A stretch of 64,000 nt of DNA. It comes from Notamacropus eugenii. Taxonomy: Eukaryota; Chordata; Mammalia; Diprotodontia; Macropodidae. Position 1 is the stretch's first letter. Every line of letters begins with the position of its first letter. The notes under the pieces were generated by a model. It saw nothing but the letters and a program-made list of their open reading frames with translations. It did no database searches and was not told the DNA's origin. The stretch is from contig NC_092877.1 in assembly GCF_028372415.1 (NCBI RefSeq), positions 213,830,116 through 213,894,115 on the forward strand, in the 5' to 3' direction. A program made the translations under genes and the position numbers. This document shows positions 23,880 to 36,024 of this stretch, piece by piece.

Positions 23880-24030
23880 AAGCTGTGAGAAACAACCTCA
23901 GGTTTAGTTTACTGATCTCTAAAGCAGAGATAATAATATCCCCAGTATTTATCCTATAACCATGTTGCAAGGCTTAAATGAGATAACATATGTAAAGTGA
24001 TTTGCAAAATTTAAAGTGCCATATCCGGCT
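23880..24030 (+). repeat. MIR-like SINE fragment
   Basis: 'gagataataatatccccagt', 'gcaaggcttaaatgagataa' and 'gtaaagtgatttgcaaa' are the MIR 3' half. Confidence 0.7.
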
Positions 24031-24044
24031 CTTCACTCATTCAT

Positions 24045-24175
24045 TCAAAAGCATTTTTTTAAATGCCTACTAACCTTGCAGCTAACGTGTTAGGAACTGG
24101 AGGTACAAAGGCAAAAATAAGACAGTCCCTGTCTGCAAGGAGCTTATACACTAGGGTGGACTGGGATGGAAACAA
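24045..24175 (-). repeat. LINE-2 3' end, antisense
   Basis: 'aggaactggaggtacaaagg', 'agacagtccctgtctgcaag' and 'gagcttatacactag' match the complement of the L2 end. Confidence 0.75.
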
Positions 24176-24188
24176 TATAGATCTATTT

Positions 24189-24192
<4 letters not shown>

Positions 24193-24266
<74 letters not shown>
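24193..24266. repeat. (CT)n microsatellite
   Basis: About 36 uninterrupted CT dinucleotides on the plus strand, followed by CTGTCTGTATAT units. Long and pure, hence probably polymorphic. Confidence 0.95.
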
Positions 24267-24269
<3 letters not shown>

Positions 24270-24689
24270 GTCTGTATATCTGTCTATCTGTATATCTAGA
24301 TGTCTACATATAGATACATATACAAAATTAAGAATATAGAAAAATAAATACCAAGCAATATCTAAGTGTGGTAGGGATGGAGAAAGAGGATAGTAGTATG
24401 CTATAACATCAGATGAACCAAATAAGAGATAGCTTTTTGGCTTCTTTTGGGAGAATATTTAAAATGACTAGCTAGAAAATACAAACCTGTAGAGATCCAG
24501 CAAGAGGAATACTTGGAATGCTGGCAATGGGCCAAAGGATCCAAAATGGAGGAATTCCTGAGTAACAGATAGCATACTTATCCTAGGCTGGTTTGGTCAC
24601 TGTTGTATATACCTGTAATTGTATATGTTTATGGAGTATATGGCCTGATATTCTTTTATTTTACTCAGTAAAGAAAAGTTACCTTGAAG

Positions 24690-24768
24690 AACATAGACCC
24701 TGAAGGCCTATCTCAGTGAGTGGCACATAGTAGGATCTTAATAAATGCTTGTTGATTGATTGAAGAGC
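24690..24768 (+). repeat. LINE-2 3' terminus
   Basis: 'gtggcacatagtaggatctt' followed by 'aataaatgcttgttgattga' is the last part of L2. Confidence 0.75.
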
Positions 24769-24859
24769 AGAGAAAATTGAATTAAACCACTTGTGGACTG
24801 CATGAAGTGTGTGGTTGCTGTAGGGCAGAAGCACATAGTCCAAAACAACCCCAAAAAGA

Positions 24860-24960
24860 TGTCTTGGTTTGTTGTGAGGATCAAATTGAGTAATGTATAT
24901 AGAGTGCTTTGCAATCTTAAGATGCTATATAAATGTCAGTTGTTTGCTGTTGTCAGCAGT
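24860..24960 (+). repeat. MIR/THER1-like SINE 3' end
   Basis: 'tgttgtgaggatcaaattga', 'gtgctttgcaatcttaagat' and 'gctatataaatgtcagttgt'. It forms the first part of a long plus-strand ORF (24793-25206), which is therefore probably fortuitous. Confidence 0.75.
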
Positions 24961-24964
24961 CATT

Positions 24965-25750
24965 CTGACACTCAATTATTTTTTGCATATAGTGGCATAA
25001 TCTATGTGGGTGCACATGGTAGACATGTGAAGTCTACAAGAGGAAATTGCTTTGGTGAATCAAATGCCTCTGGCAATGTTCTCTATCACTTTGAATACCA
25101 GACAGCCACAGTGTCTAAGCAGACAATTTTACGTGTTTACATCTACTCAATAAAGGCTTTCTCGATTACTGGTGAAACAAAAGAAAACACACAGATTTCA
25201 CTGTGATTGGCAAAAACTTTGAAAACAATGTACACCACCTTGTGTTTTACCATCTGGGCTTTTTGTTTCATTGACTCCATGGCACTTATTCCCAGCATTT
25301 CAATTCACCTAGTTTAGAGGTACTCACAGAAATAGGGCTGCTTCAGTACATGTTTCTGGTAGAGATAGGAATGCAAGATGACAGGTTCAAATAATAATGG
25401 AATTAGAGGAATTAGAGAAGAAAGGGAGTCTACCAAGGTCAGAGAATACATTGCTTTACCAGGGTTAACATTATTTCACAGTACAGTAGCATTTCTGTAC
25501 CTTTAGCCTGAATTATGCCTTCAAAGTTGTCAAAGTATACTAGTACAGAAAGTAATGGGTCTAGAACAGGAAATCTGGGCTCCTGCTACCCAGGAGGGAT
25601 CTCTCATAATCTCTTATAATTGAATGCAAGGTAAACCTCTGTTTCTCTATTTCTAGAACTTGTAAGAAAATATTGCCACTTCTGCGATGACAATGATAAC
25701 CACGATTACTACTAGCAAGCCACAATAACTATTACTACTAACACTTGATA
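24965..25750. other. intron, nothing firm
   Basis: A 137-codon plus-strand ORF runs across the preceding SINE into 25206. It lacks splice sites, homology or coding composition, so I do not call it a gene. Confidence 0.45.
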
Positions 25751-25754
25751 TGTA

Positions 25755-25935
25755 TTAAGTGTTTTAAAGTTTTCAAAGCCTAATTTGATAAAATTTGATA
25801 ACATATAAGATAATATTTATCTTACTTGATAAAATAGCCCTAAGCACTAAGTGTTACTATGACCAGTATTTAAATTTTACAGATGAAGAAACTAAACTTG
25901 AGAGAGATTAAATAAATTGCTTCCTGACTCGGATT
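25755..25935 (-). repeat. MIR-like SINE, antisense
   Basis: 'tttaaagttttcaaagccta', 'attttacagatgaagaaact' and 'agagagattaaataaattgc' are the complement of MIR. Confidence 0.7.
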
Positions 25936-26204
25936 CTAGTACTGTTCTCCCCCTATCCCTGCCAAGGCTTTGATTTCTTCCTTGGAGTCAGAGAGAATCC
26001 ATTAGATACTATTTGTAAAGGTCGTAGAAAATTTTGGAAAATATGCGACAAAACATCTAAATATGTTTTTTATTATTATTTCCCCTGTAGTATAATTTAA
26101 ATCTTAATTATTATCACTGATAAATAACTTTCATTACAGTTCCTTCAAATATCAAATCATATTTGAAATTATTATTATTTCAATTGATTCCTATTACATT
26201 TATC

Positions 26205-26325
26205 AATGAGAGACAGATTGGTTTCAACTTAGGTTTCAGTGTTAGCTGTCTGTGTGGCCATGGATAAGCTACTTAATCCCTCAGTGACCTGGGTGAATTT
26301 CCAAAACCAAAATTGCAGAGGAGAT
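26205..26325 (+). repeat. SINE fragment
   Basis: 'tgtgtggccatggataagct', 'acttaatccctcagtgacct' and 'aaaattgcagaggag' fit the marsupial SINE type that has a 'ttgcagag' 3' half. Confidence 0.65.
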
Positions 26326-26334
26326 AGAAAAAAA

Positions 26335-26592
26335 AAATGAACTGCACCTGTAGTCAGGAAAACCTGAATTCTAATTTGGCTTCAGACATTTAGTAGCTCT
26401 ACAGATCTGAGAAAGTCACAACTTCTGTCTGCCTCAGTTTCCTCAACTAAAATGAGGGTGATAAATACAGCACCTATCTCAACAAGACTGTTGGGAGGAT
26501 CAAATGAGATGCTATTTGCAAAGCACTTAGCACAGTACCTGGCACATAGTAGGTGCTTAATAAATGCTTATTCCCTTTCTTTCCTTCCCAAG
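26335..26592 (+). repeat. SINE, MIR/THER1-like, nearly complete
   Basis: 'cagtttcctcaactaaaatg', 'ggaggatcaaatgagatgct', 'gcacttagcacagtacctgg' and 'gtgcttaataaatgcttatt' appear in order. Well preserved. Confidence 0.85.
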
Positions 26593-26714
26593 TTCCCTAC
26601 AATGATGGTCTTTCTAGATCATCTACCTCTGTTCCTATCTTTACGACTGTCTCTGTTTCTATCTCTGTATCATCAATAGTGATCACTCTTTCATATCTCT
26701 CTCATCTCTATGTA

Positions 26715-26787
26715 TGCTGCATAAATACACATATATACATATACACACATATATGTATATTTATGTATATGTATATTTATGAAGTTA
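26715..26787. repeat. (CATA/TATG)n microsatellite
   Basis: Alternating CA/TA units around 'acacatatatgtatatttat'. Confidence 0.8.
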
Positions 26788-26789
26788 TA

Positions 26790-27230
26790 AGTAGCATTTA
26801 CTTCACTCAGTTTTGATGATTTTCCTTGTAAAATAAGAATTTTTTAGTCATTAAAATAAGTAAAAGTTTACATGACTATTTTTTTCTATAAACAATTTAA
26901 TTCATTTATGATTAAGTTAGTTGGGCTAAAATAAATTTTGATCTTGTGTGAATGTAGCCAAACCAGTCTTACAGAATAGTTGTTTTTTTTTTTTAATAGA
27001 ATTCACTCAAATAACTTTTTTGGGCTTAGAAATGCCAAATAACCAGTTTAACTACATTTTCCCTCAGTGAAGAGTTCTGGCCATGTAAACACCATCACAT
27101 CAGCATTCTAAAAAGGAACTAAAGGTTCCCCTATTAAATTATCTCTGCCTGCCCAGAATTTTTCGTTCTCTACAGTTAAAATATAAGTACAGCTCACTTC
27201 CCAAATTTCTAGTCATGTAGTCACACTTCC
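26790..27230. other. intron, nothing recognised
   Basis: AT-rich with a poly-T near 26983. No supported exon. Confidence 0.4.
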
Positions 27231-27234
27231 TAGA

Positions 27235-28480
27235 CAATGGCTTGTCCTGATGTTTTCCTGTCCCTTCCTCTCCTACTCTCATCCCTATTTAAGTCAGCTG
27301 GTTTTTTTTCACCAGTCATTTAACTTCCCTGAGCATTCCTTACACTGTGCCTACATCCTATCATGATGTAGACGTTAATACATTCCCTTTCACCCTTGAA
27401 TTTTTATTTCTCTTAGACTTATTTCACTTCCTTACATTAACTGAAACCTAGGTTTCCCCATGAGCATTCCATAGCCTTGAAAACTTTCTAACGTCAACCA
27501 CTCTTATATCCCAGGACCTGGAGACAAAGTTGACATATGTTCTTCATTGGAACTTCTAGACCTTTGCTTGTTAGGCCATCATGACTTCATCACCACTCCT
27601 TTGAAATCCGAGCCAATCTGAACATATTACTATCTCCTGATCTTTTTTATTGTCAGAAACCCAAACCTAGCATGCTTTCAATAAATTATCCAGAGTTTTG
27701 GCACCTGACTGATAGTATTTTTCTCCATTCCTTCTCTCATCATTCTGAAGGACTCCAATAACCACGGTGATAATCATTTGAATATTATCATAATTCTTTG
27801 AACCCTTCAATTTTTTTTAATATTTATTGAGTATTTTATGAACTCCTCAATTTTTAAGAGTTCCATCTTCAATTATCCAGCAAAAAAGTCACATTTTAGA
27901 GTCCACTGGCATTCAAAACTCGTCTACCCCAAGATCTCAAGCTTTGGAATTCACTATTCTGAGCACTTAAATGTACTCTTAACTTTTTCCATTCTCTTTC
28001 TCCTGTCATATAGTTCTCATATTGACCTTTGAATATTTAATCCATTCTTCCCCTTTCTTCCTGCCTGTTAACACCTTTGTAGTCTCACTTAATGCCCTAT
28101 TCAATGTGGATACAGTGATGAGTAAATTCAACAATAATCTCTCTTCTGCTATCCTGGACTCTCTAGACTTGTTGATCTTCAAGTATTCCTACCCTGCTTA
28201 CCTTCAACCCTGAGAAAATTCCTTTTAAATAATTCCTTTTATTTTTATACTGAATTTAACATGTACCAAAAGACCTCAATTGTTTCCATATACATACTAG
28301 AACAGAAAAAGAAGTCGCATTAAAGTGTGACCGAAAAGTATAGTTTACTTTTCTTTTGAAATATAATAAATTCAGTTTGTGATTTTTCAAAGATGTCTTA
28401 CTTATTTCTAATTTTTTTCTGGCCTTTCTGTAATCTGTGCATGATAAAAAATACTTCAATGATTCTCTTTTCTTTCTCTT
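27235..28480 (+). repeat. decayed LINE coding region, probably L2
   Basis: A C/T-rich 1.2 kb stretch with the flavour of L2 coding sequence: 'catcactcctttgaaatc', 'gtctcacttaatgccctatt' and 'tatcctggactctctagact'. Frames are broken by many stops. The family is tentative. Confidence 0.4.
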
Positions 28481-28499
28481 CTCTGGTTGTCAAATCTGT

Positions 28500-28705
28500 A
28501 GCCTTCCTCTTCCTCTTAACCCACCCCCAGTTGGAGAAAATATCCTTATAACAAATTTCTGTAGTTAAGAAAAACAAATGACCATATTTGTAAATATCTG
28601 AAACTGTATGAATTATTTTTCATCTTGAGTCTATCATCTCTTTATCAGGAGGTAGGCGGCATGCTTCAACATCATTAGTTTGGGTGAAGTCCTAACTGTT
28701 TTTTC
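28500..28705 (-). repeat. L1 3' end, antisense
   Basis: 'ttaagaaaaacaaatgacca', 'catcttgagtctatcatctc' and 'tttatcaggaggtaggcggc' are the complement of the L1 subfamily end also seen at 19960-20450. Confidence 0.65.
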
Positions 28706-28974
28706 TGATTTAGCATGTGGGTGGCTGAATATTGCTAGAGGAAATTTGCAAACTGCTGGCTCAGTCCACTTAAGTTTATGCTGTATTCTCAGCTAGTCTT
28801 TCACTGCTACATAGCAATCATATTAATTAATTACCTATTGAGTTTCCATGACATGACACACAACAGTTGTATTCAAATCATTTGTCCTCCAAGGTACCAA
28901 CATCATGTCATTTTCTTTCTCAATAAACGTCCTTCCCCCTACTTTACTGAAAAGGTTATGGCAATCTGATGCAA

Positions 28975-29345
28975 ACTCCTTCAACTCATTTAAATTATTC
29001 TAGAAACTTCCTCATCAGTCTCAAAAAGCAAATCTCTACATCTGAGCCCTCGGTCCCATTAATCAACAATCATTTCCTCTAAGTCCTTGCTCCATTAATT
29101 ATCTCCTTATGCATCTTAAATATAAAATTATCTCCTTTTTCCTGGATCCTTCTCCTCAGTATTCAAATATGCTCAAATTTCTGCAATTCTAAAAAAATAA
29201 CGAAATCACCTTTCCTTAACTCTGCTACTATGCAAGCTGTTATCCTATTTATTTCCTCTGTATTATTAAACTTCTCTAAAGCACAGTCTACAATTAAATG
29301 CTTCCACTTTCTCATCAGCCACTCCTCACAAATTTAAAGATAACT
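28975..29345 (+). repeat. LINE-2 coding fragment
   Basis: 'caagctgttatcctatttat' and 'cacagtctacaattaaatgc' correspond to the L2 segment upstream of the RT core. Probably one element with 27235-28480, interrupted by an L1 end. Confidence 0.45.
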
Positions 29346-29858
29346 GTGGCTTATGCACCATGAACATCTCTTTGTAAAGGATGAAGAGATAAAATAATTC
29401 TAGGAAGAAATTAGCAAGATTCTCCAAATGAAGGTAATACCTTCCTTAACAAGTGGCTAATTTGTTAGGAGGGCAGACACAGGGTAATATCATCCTGACT
29501 ACTTTTACCTCTACGTTTATTTCATATTATTCTTGCTTAGTTTTCCCCTTACTTGAGACTGTCCACTGAATGTGTACACAAGAGAGAACAGCAAACCATA
29601 CGTTACATAATGTTGCATGGGATTAAGAAATGAAATAAGTAAAAACACTGAAAAGGAGATTCTTTGGAAACTTCACATTTGAATATCATGAATATTTGTT
29701 GCTAGAAGAAAGTACTCAAGGTTTGGGCACAGCAAGTACTGAACATCATACACATACAAACACATACACACATATGCATGCTTGCATGCACATACACACA
29801 AAATTAACAGACAGGAAATGAAATGATTGATAGCATTTTTTTCACTCCAGATCTACTT
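29346..29858. other. intron, nothing recognised
   Basis: Includes a short CACA/CATA run near 29748-29800. No exon. Confidence 0.4.
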
Positions 29859-29859
29859 T

Positions 29860-30715
29860 CCGTATATAATTAGACAATTTATTAGTCAAAGAAAGGACAA
29901 AGTTTTCACCAAATTTGATGAAATGATAAATGTAAAAAGACATTAGGGGAAAATGTCAACCAGATTCTTTAAAGAAATTATTAATATTATTAATACAAAA
30001 GATAAAGGAAATACTATTGATTCTATTGTCAATTTCTACAGATGTTAAATTTGTGCAAAGCAATTGCCACAAAAAGAAGGTCGAAAAACCTAGAAATTGC
30101 CTTAATCATCAATCATTTGCTATTATTTTTAGAGGAGAGGCATGCAGAGTCAAAAGAAACAATGATTTAAAATAGAAATTTAATTATAAAATATTGCAAG
30201 GGAAGGCAGTGGAAGACCATGAACAGTATAGCCTCACAAAAGAGAAAGAAGAGCATTGGTAGAAAAAACAAATATGTGGAAAGGTTGGAATCAGAACTAA
30301 CTAAGTCAGACAATCTCAGTTATTCATAAATGTAACTGTAAGGAGGAGACAAAAATAAAGGAACAGGTTTATCAGTGTTTCTATTTTCATAACTGATGAC
30401 AATAAGACAACCATATTTGTACTCCAGTCATCTCAGTACCTTGTGTACTATCAGATGGTTCTTCCCCCAAAAAAGTGAAGTCAGGAAGAACAGTTGGATT
30501 AAATTAAATACATAGAGAAGAAATCCATATTGCTGGTAAAAACAACTTTGAAAGCACTGAGAGATCAATTTTTAAAACATCTGAGAGAAGGAAAAATACC
30601 AAGTCATTGGAGAAAATACTGGATGATTTTTTAGATTCTCCATCATAAAACTATAAGCAAAAGGACAAAAGAAACTATTCACTAATATCTCTACCATCTT
30701 TACAAAATTCTACAT
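29860..30715 (+). repeat. RTE-like LINE remnant
   Basis: The plus strand shows broken coding for a non-LTR reverse transcriptase: a frame with REGKIPSHWRKYW (30585-30620) and then a degenerate equivalent of the 'NYRPISLLSSIYK' box at about 30670-30712. This pattern is found in RTE/BovB-type elements. Frameshifts and stops abound. The family call is from memory of the motif. Confidence 0.5.
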
Positions 30716-30732
30716 ATATCAATGACATCTTT

Positions 30733-30985
30733 GGTAGAAGAAGAAGAAGAGCAAGAACAAGAAGGAGAAGAAGAAGGAGAAGGAGGAGAAGGAGGAGGAG
30801 GACATGAAGAAAAAGGAGAAGGAGAAGGAGAAGAAGAAAAAGAAGAAGGAGAAGGAGGAGAAGGAGATGAAGAAAAAGGAGGAGGAGGCGAAGAAAAAGA
30901 AGGGGAAGAAGAAGGAAGAGGAGGAGAACAACAAGAAGAGGAAGAACAAGAACAAGAAGGAAGAGGAGGAGAAAATGAGTGAACA
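30733..30985. repeat. (GAA/GGA)n purine tract
   Basis: About 250 bases nearly all purine on the plus strand, built of GAA, GGA and AAG triplets. It generates long Glu/Gly/Lys ORFs on plus and Leu/Ser/Phe ORFs on minus; these are artefacts. It lies exactly where the RTE-like frame ends. Confidence 0.95.
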
Positions 30986-31199
30986 TCAATAGCATAATGA
31001 ATCACTAGTGTGATATGGCAGACAAAAAAAGGGAATGAGGTCCTAGGTATAGATAGCATAGATACCAATGGAGGTAAGAGGCCTGGAGCCATCTCCTAAA
31101 GGATGGAGAATTAGAGGGAGTATTCCTATTGATGAAATCATACTGCTTTCTGAAGTAATGTATTGCAATTGAGTCACATTTCACTAGAATTTGTTCTCA

Positions 31200-31335
31200 T
31201 ATTATAGTCAAGAGATATTTATTAAGCATTGATTGCATGTCATTCTGCCATGTCCTACATGTATTTTAAGGGAAAAAATCAATCCTTTAGGAACTTGTCA
31301 TGAATTCTTCAGTCAGAAAAGCAACAGTTGTGTAT
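31200..31335 (-). repeat. LINE-2 3' terminus, antisense
   Basis: 'gagatatttattaagcattg' followed by 'aatcctttaggaacttgtca' is a diverged complement of the L2 end. Confidence 0.55.
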
Positions 31336-31339
31336 CTAA

Positions 31340-33030
31340 ATGTCCCAAACCAGTGTGAAGGCTTTAATCTAGACTTGGCCGTTAAGGGAGATATGGATCC
31401 TCTCTTTTATATCTTGTAGAGTTTTATGAGTCAAAGTTTATGTACAATATAATATATAATTTCCAACAAGTGGAACTGGAATCTTTTGAAATTATAACCC
31501 TAAATGTAATGAGTTTCTGCATCTACTAATTACCTATAACACTTTACTAAAAGTGAAGCCCCAATCTTTTATAGGAAAGTCACCCTGGTTCAATTAATTT
31601 ATTTGTGTTTTGAACAATAACAGTGGATTATATTGACAAGTCAGGTTTACCTCTAGCCACCTTCCCCTCACACACCTCCTCCCCAGTCCTTTGCCTTTTC
31701 ACTTACTTTTCATTTGTCTAAATGCAATTTGTTTCTCTTTCCTGATACTGCATTTTTTTTTCCCTAATTACTTCTTCAAAGTCAAGGTACAAATTATGCT
31801 ACTTTAGGTACAGGCTTTATTCTTTATTTGATGTCCTCACAAACTTAATAAATATTCTTTCTTTTTCATCCTGGCCATTGACAATACTGTTAAATTACCT
31901 TAGATCCTGGACAAGAAAAATACCTTATTCTACTGGATGTTGTTGATACTTACCCTTCTCACTAGACTAGTCCTTCTGAGAGAGAAGAGGGTGTGGCAGG
32001 CACATGTCTGTAGTCAAGTCTGCCAGGGGACTCTTTACGCATTCCTACAGAGTTCATAGTCTTTCGATTGTCCATTCTACCATTTCCAAATCCTTGGCCT
32101 GAAATGACTAGACTAGAGAAACTCTCAAACCCACCCCCCAAGTGAAGAGAAATGCAGAATATGGCCCCTTGAATATCTAGCTAAATGGACCAAAATCCCA
32201 GAAACATAATTTTTGAAGAGGAAGGAAAGTATTCAGATTTGGAGACTGTCTTCCACTTTCTCTTGCAAGCAAATTGATATGCTGCGCACTTTGTCTTGAC
32301 AGAATCATAAAGGGCCAGTTTCAAAATCACCAGGCAGTTCCCCATTGCTGGTGTCTACATTAGATCATTTTCTCTATTTACCACACAACTGAAGTTGAAT
32401 TTTCTAAATAACTGTTGCTCTTTGATGTCAGTTGTCCCTACAACTGGGTATTTCATCAGGATATCATAGCCTAACAGCTCTGAAGTCTTGAATTAGACCT
32501 TTTTTGAATTCTAGTTTTCAAGTAGTGATGAACTTACATACATTCATCCCATCTCCCTAGTTTATTGATACTATATGGAATTAACGCTGAATTTTGATAA
32601 ATTTAAGAAATATCTCATCAGTTTACTTCACATGCTGCAGTTTAGTAGAATGGGAAGATCACTGCCTTTTGAGTCAGACTACACTTATACCTTCCACACT
32701 ACTACTTTCCTCATCACAGTTTTGATATATTGCTGGTCACCATAAAAAATCAATAGTAATGTTTGGGGAGCTTTGTGGAAGTAGCAGATGAGAAGATGAC
32801 ATGAAGACAATGTAAAAAAAAATGTTTAGCAACTCAGAAATGTATAAAATATATGTATAATATTATATAACAACAAGAAAAAAAAGAAGTAAATTTGTGA
32901 AGCCAGTAGACTTCTTCTCTGGTACAAAGGGAAGGCCAAAAAATTTTATGGGAATTTTCTAGATTAAGGGAGTGCCACACTTCTAACCCTGGTGACGTGG
33001 AAGGGATAATTGTACATTACTCCTGTCTCA
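31340..33030. other. intron, nothing firm
   Basis: No repeat recognised with confidence. A good acceptor and donor pair on the minus strand (31952-31973) encloses only 22 bases and does not fit the phase of the gene. Confidence 0.45.
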
Positions 33031-33034
33031 AATT

Positions 33035-33170
33035 CTAACTGCATTATTTAGTTCCAGTATGATCTTTTACAAAAGTCCTTCCCCTTTCTGGAGCTCATTT
33101 TGTATGTCGATAAAATAAGGAGATTGAAGAGAACTCTATCCCTCCAGTTCTAATATTCTTTGGTTCTGGG
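33035..33170 (+). repeat. SINE fragment
   Basis: 'agttccagtatgatctttta', 'gtcgataaaataaggagatt' and 'cctccagttctaatattctt' fit the SINE subtype ending 'ccagctctaa'. Confidence 0.6.
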
Positions 33171-33354
33171 GAAATCTACCTGCATTGCTATTTGATTTGC
33201 TAGGATGCTTTCTTTACAATGACAAAATTGACTATGTTTTAAGTATTGTGGAATTGGTTTGATTTTCTTTTATAGACCAATACAGCCATGATTAATTGTA
33301 ACCCAAATTACTGCAAATCTCAATTAGTTATTGCTCTTTTTTTGGCACTTTATA

Positions 33355-33535
33355 TGGAACCTAGAAGGTGAAAGCCAGATGGGGACTTAGAGATAATCTA
33401 GTCCAATACCCTAATTTTGTATGTGAGGAAACTGAGGCTAAGGGAGGTAAAGTGATTGTCCATAGTTACACAGCTGATAAACATAAGAGATGGGATCTGA
33501 ATCTAGGCTTTTCTTCAGTTCAGCATGTATGTTTG
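33355..33535 (-). repeat. SINE, antisense
   Basis: 'agataatctagtccaatacc', 'tgtgaggaaactgaggctaa' and 'gatctgaatctaggcttttc' give a clear complement copy. Confidence 0.8.
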
Positions 33536-33684
33536 CTACAATGAGTATGATGTACAGAATGATAAGTCTTAGGGATCTAGAGAATGAATCATCTCTGGAG
33601 AGTATTTCTAATATGTTATAGTTGAAATTGATTTATCAATGAGTTAATTTAACCAGAAAAATAGCATTTGTGTGAAAGACACTA

Positions 33685-34000
33685 GCCAAAGAATTCGAGG
33701 AAGAAAGACAAGATGAAAAACAGTTCCTATTTTCAAGGAACCTTAACATGACTGGATCAGAAGGGGTTTGGAATTCAATAAATAAGCAGTTAAGTAAACA
33801 CACTATACTTTCAGCAAGGAGAAAGCATTAAAAGGTAGGGGAATCAGGAAATGTTTCCTTTAGGTGTTGACTCCTGAACTGAACCTTAAAGGAATCTAAG
33901 AATTCTAAGAGGCAGAAGTGAGCAGGGGATGATTCTAAGCATGCAGGTATTTCAGGCACATAAGAAAGGCACAGGAGTTTAAGATAGCATAAAAGTGGAA
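33685..34000 (-). repeat. LINE-2 3' region, antisense
   Basis: 'acagttcctattttcaagga', 'aggaaatgtttcctttaggt', 'ctgaaccttaaaggaatcta' and 'gcaggtatttcaggcacat' match the complement of the L2 3' region. Confidence 0.65.
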
Positions 34001-34004
34001 TATT

Positions 34005-35930
34005 TATTTTACAATGATTTTCATCAAGAAATGAATTTAATCTGGCTATTTCTTAGTTAACCCCAAATAGAATGAAACAGCCCACTCCCAACCCCATCAA
34101 ATTATGTGTGATTTCAGTTTTACCACACAGAGGTTATCTAGAGGCAAAAATTTTGAAAGACTTCACATTTTTAAAATGTAAGAAAATTTAAATCACCTCC
34201 TCAGTTATCTAGTAATCTTCTACAAATGATAATTAGTAGCTTTTCTCTTATGATGATCAATTTCTTAAGTTACAAAATACCACAAATTTGAATTCATCTG
34301 TAGGTAACTAGAGTATAAACTTTCATGAAAAAAAATACACCAAGCAATTAAAAAACTTAAAGAACATAACCATCTCCGATTATAACTGTTACTATTTGAA
34401 TAAAGTCATCAGCAATTCCTTTCATGTCTTCCTTTCTTGTGTATTCTTTATTAGGTCCTATGCTTGTTATGCAAATAAGACACTGATATTGAATACCGAT
34501 GTTCTGAAGCTTCTGACATGTGGAATATATTTTTCATTTCACATCCTCCATTTTTTTGCAAATTGCATGTTAGAAATATCTTTTCTCCTTTGCATGGTTA
34601 CCTTATTTCTTTTTCCTGTCATGTACTTTAGAATAATCTTTAATTTTAATCTATTATTAAATGTCTTTATTGCATTATTTTCTGTAACTTACTATATTTT
34701 TTTCTTCCACTATTAAATTCAGTAAGGTGTTTGGAGTAGCATATATGATGCACATAAAGAAAGAAAGGACATTTTATGTTATTAAATACCTTGCAACACT
34801 TAATTTTGTTGATGTATGATGTTACAAAAAGCCTTCTTTGATAGTCCAGTATAACAAACCACAAAACAATTTGCTTCCTAATTCAGATCAATTTTGTATT
34901 GATTATTCTATGTCTTTCATTGGTGGCTGTATGTTAGAAGGAGTAGGGGGTAGAACCATGCTTTATTACAGCCTTGACTGTTTGATTGCCACTTATTTTT
35001 ATCAGACTATCACCATTTTTTTCATTATTAATCTCTGAACATGACACATATTAATAATGAATCCTTATGCCCTTGTAAATGTGAAGTAAGGTCTGCACAT
35101 ATTCTTTTTGTTTTCCACTGGCATTCCATGATTAAAGAAAATGAAGAGTCAACGAAAAAAAAGAAGCGTTTGGTAAGAAATATTAGGATAAATGCCCAAA
35201 GGGGGGAATGAAAGAGATCATAGGTGCATAGGAGTCTTACTGTGAGCCACAGACTGCTGAAAGCAATAAAATGACCCAATAGAGGTGCTGGAGCTTAAAC
35301 TGTAATGAAAACATAAGTAAGTTGTGCTCAAATGAAAAAAGAAAGCTTCTCATTTTTCATTGTCAAATATGGGCTGCTAAGCAGATGTGTGACTAGTAAT
35401 TCTCATGCTGAGGATAAGGTCTTAGAACTGTAGCCATCCCTTCTCCTATTCATAGCACCTCACTCTTAACTCACACATGCTTTCATTCTGTTTTCAGTCC
35501 ACATGTTCTCCCGAGTGAGGCTACAAGGAAAGAGTGAACTTCTACTTCCTCCACTGATTCAAATAAGGGTCATCAAAGCAAGGGAGTTGGTGTATACAAT
35601 GTCAAGGAATATTTTGAGGATTGAGAGATTTGTACTGTATCCTCTTTTATGTTGTGATATTAAATATTGCCCTGTTTTCCCCACTCCAATGCCATACTAT
35701 AGCTGATAAGTATATTTGCAAGATTATCACAATCCTTGCCTCTTAGATTTTAAAATAGAAATCTGTTACTTCCTAGTGTTATGCTGGTGAATTTTGTGGC
35801 AGGACCAATATTTACTATTCTATGCAACACTGATTTTATTTGTCTAGTGCTAAAAACTTTACTGTGGGTTCAACATATTTTAAAAATCACACTCTATTGA
35901 GTTTACTAGATAATTAATTTAATTCAATCC
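34005..35930. other. intron, nothing recognised
   Basis: Nearly 2 kb of AT-rich sequence without firm repeat. ORFs at 34396-34716, 34838-35038 and 35028-35279 have no splice or homology support. Confidence 0.45.
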
Positions 35931-35932
35931 AA

Positions 35933-36022
35933 CTATATACATACATATATACACAACACATACATACACACATACATGCATATATATATATAGATATATA
36001 GATATAGATATATAGATAGATA
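35933..36022. repeat. (CATA)n-(TAGA)n microsatellite
   Basis: CATA units pass into TATATA and then TAGATA units. Confidence 0.85.
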
Positions 36023-36024
36023 CA

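Noticed and set aside
24793..25206. 137-codon plus-strand ORF
   Set aside because: It begins before and runs across a MIR/THER1-like SINE end, with no splice sites or recognised domain; likely fortuitous.
30675..31092. Long Leu/Ser/Phe-rich and Glu/Gly/Lys-rich ORFs on both strands
   Set aside because: They are translations of the GAA/GGA simple repeat.
31952..31973. Minus-strand 22-base candidate microexon with a strong acceptor (CTCTTCTCTCTCAG) and donor (GTAAGT)
   Set aside because: Its only open frame needs a codon split two bases before it and exits in phase 0. Between exons 39413 (exit phase 0) and 10868 (entry phase 0) an extra exon must be a multiple of three, so it does not fit the gene.
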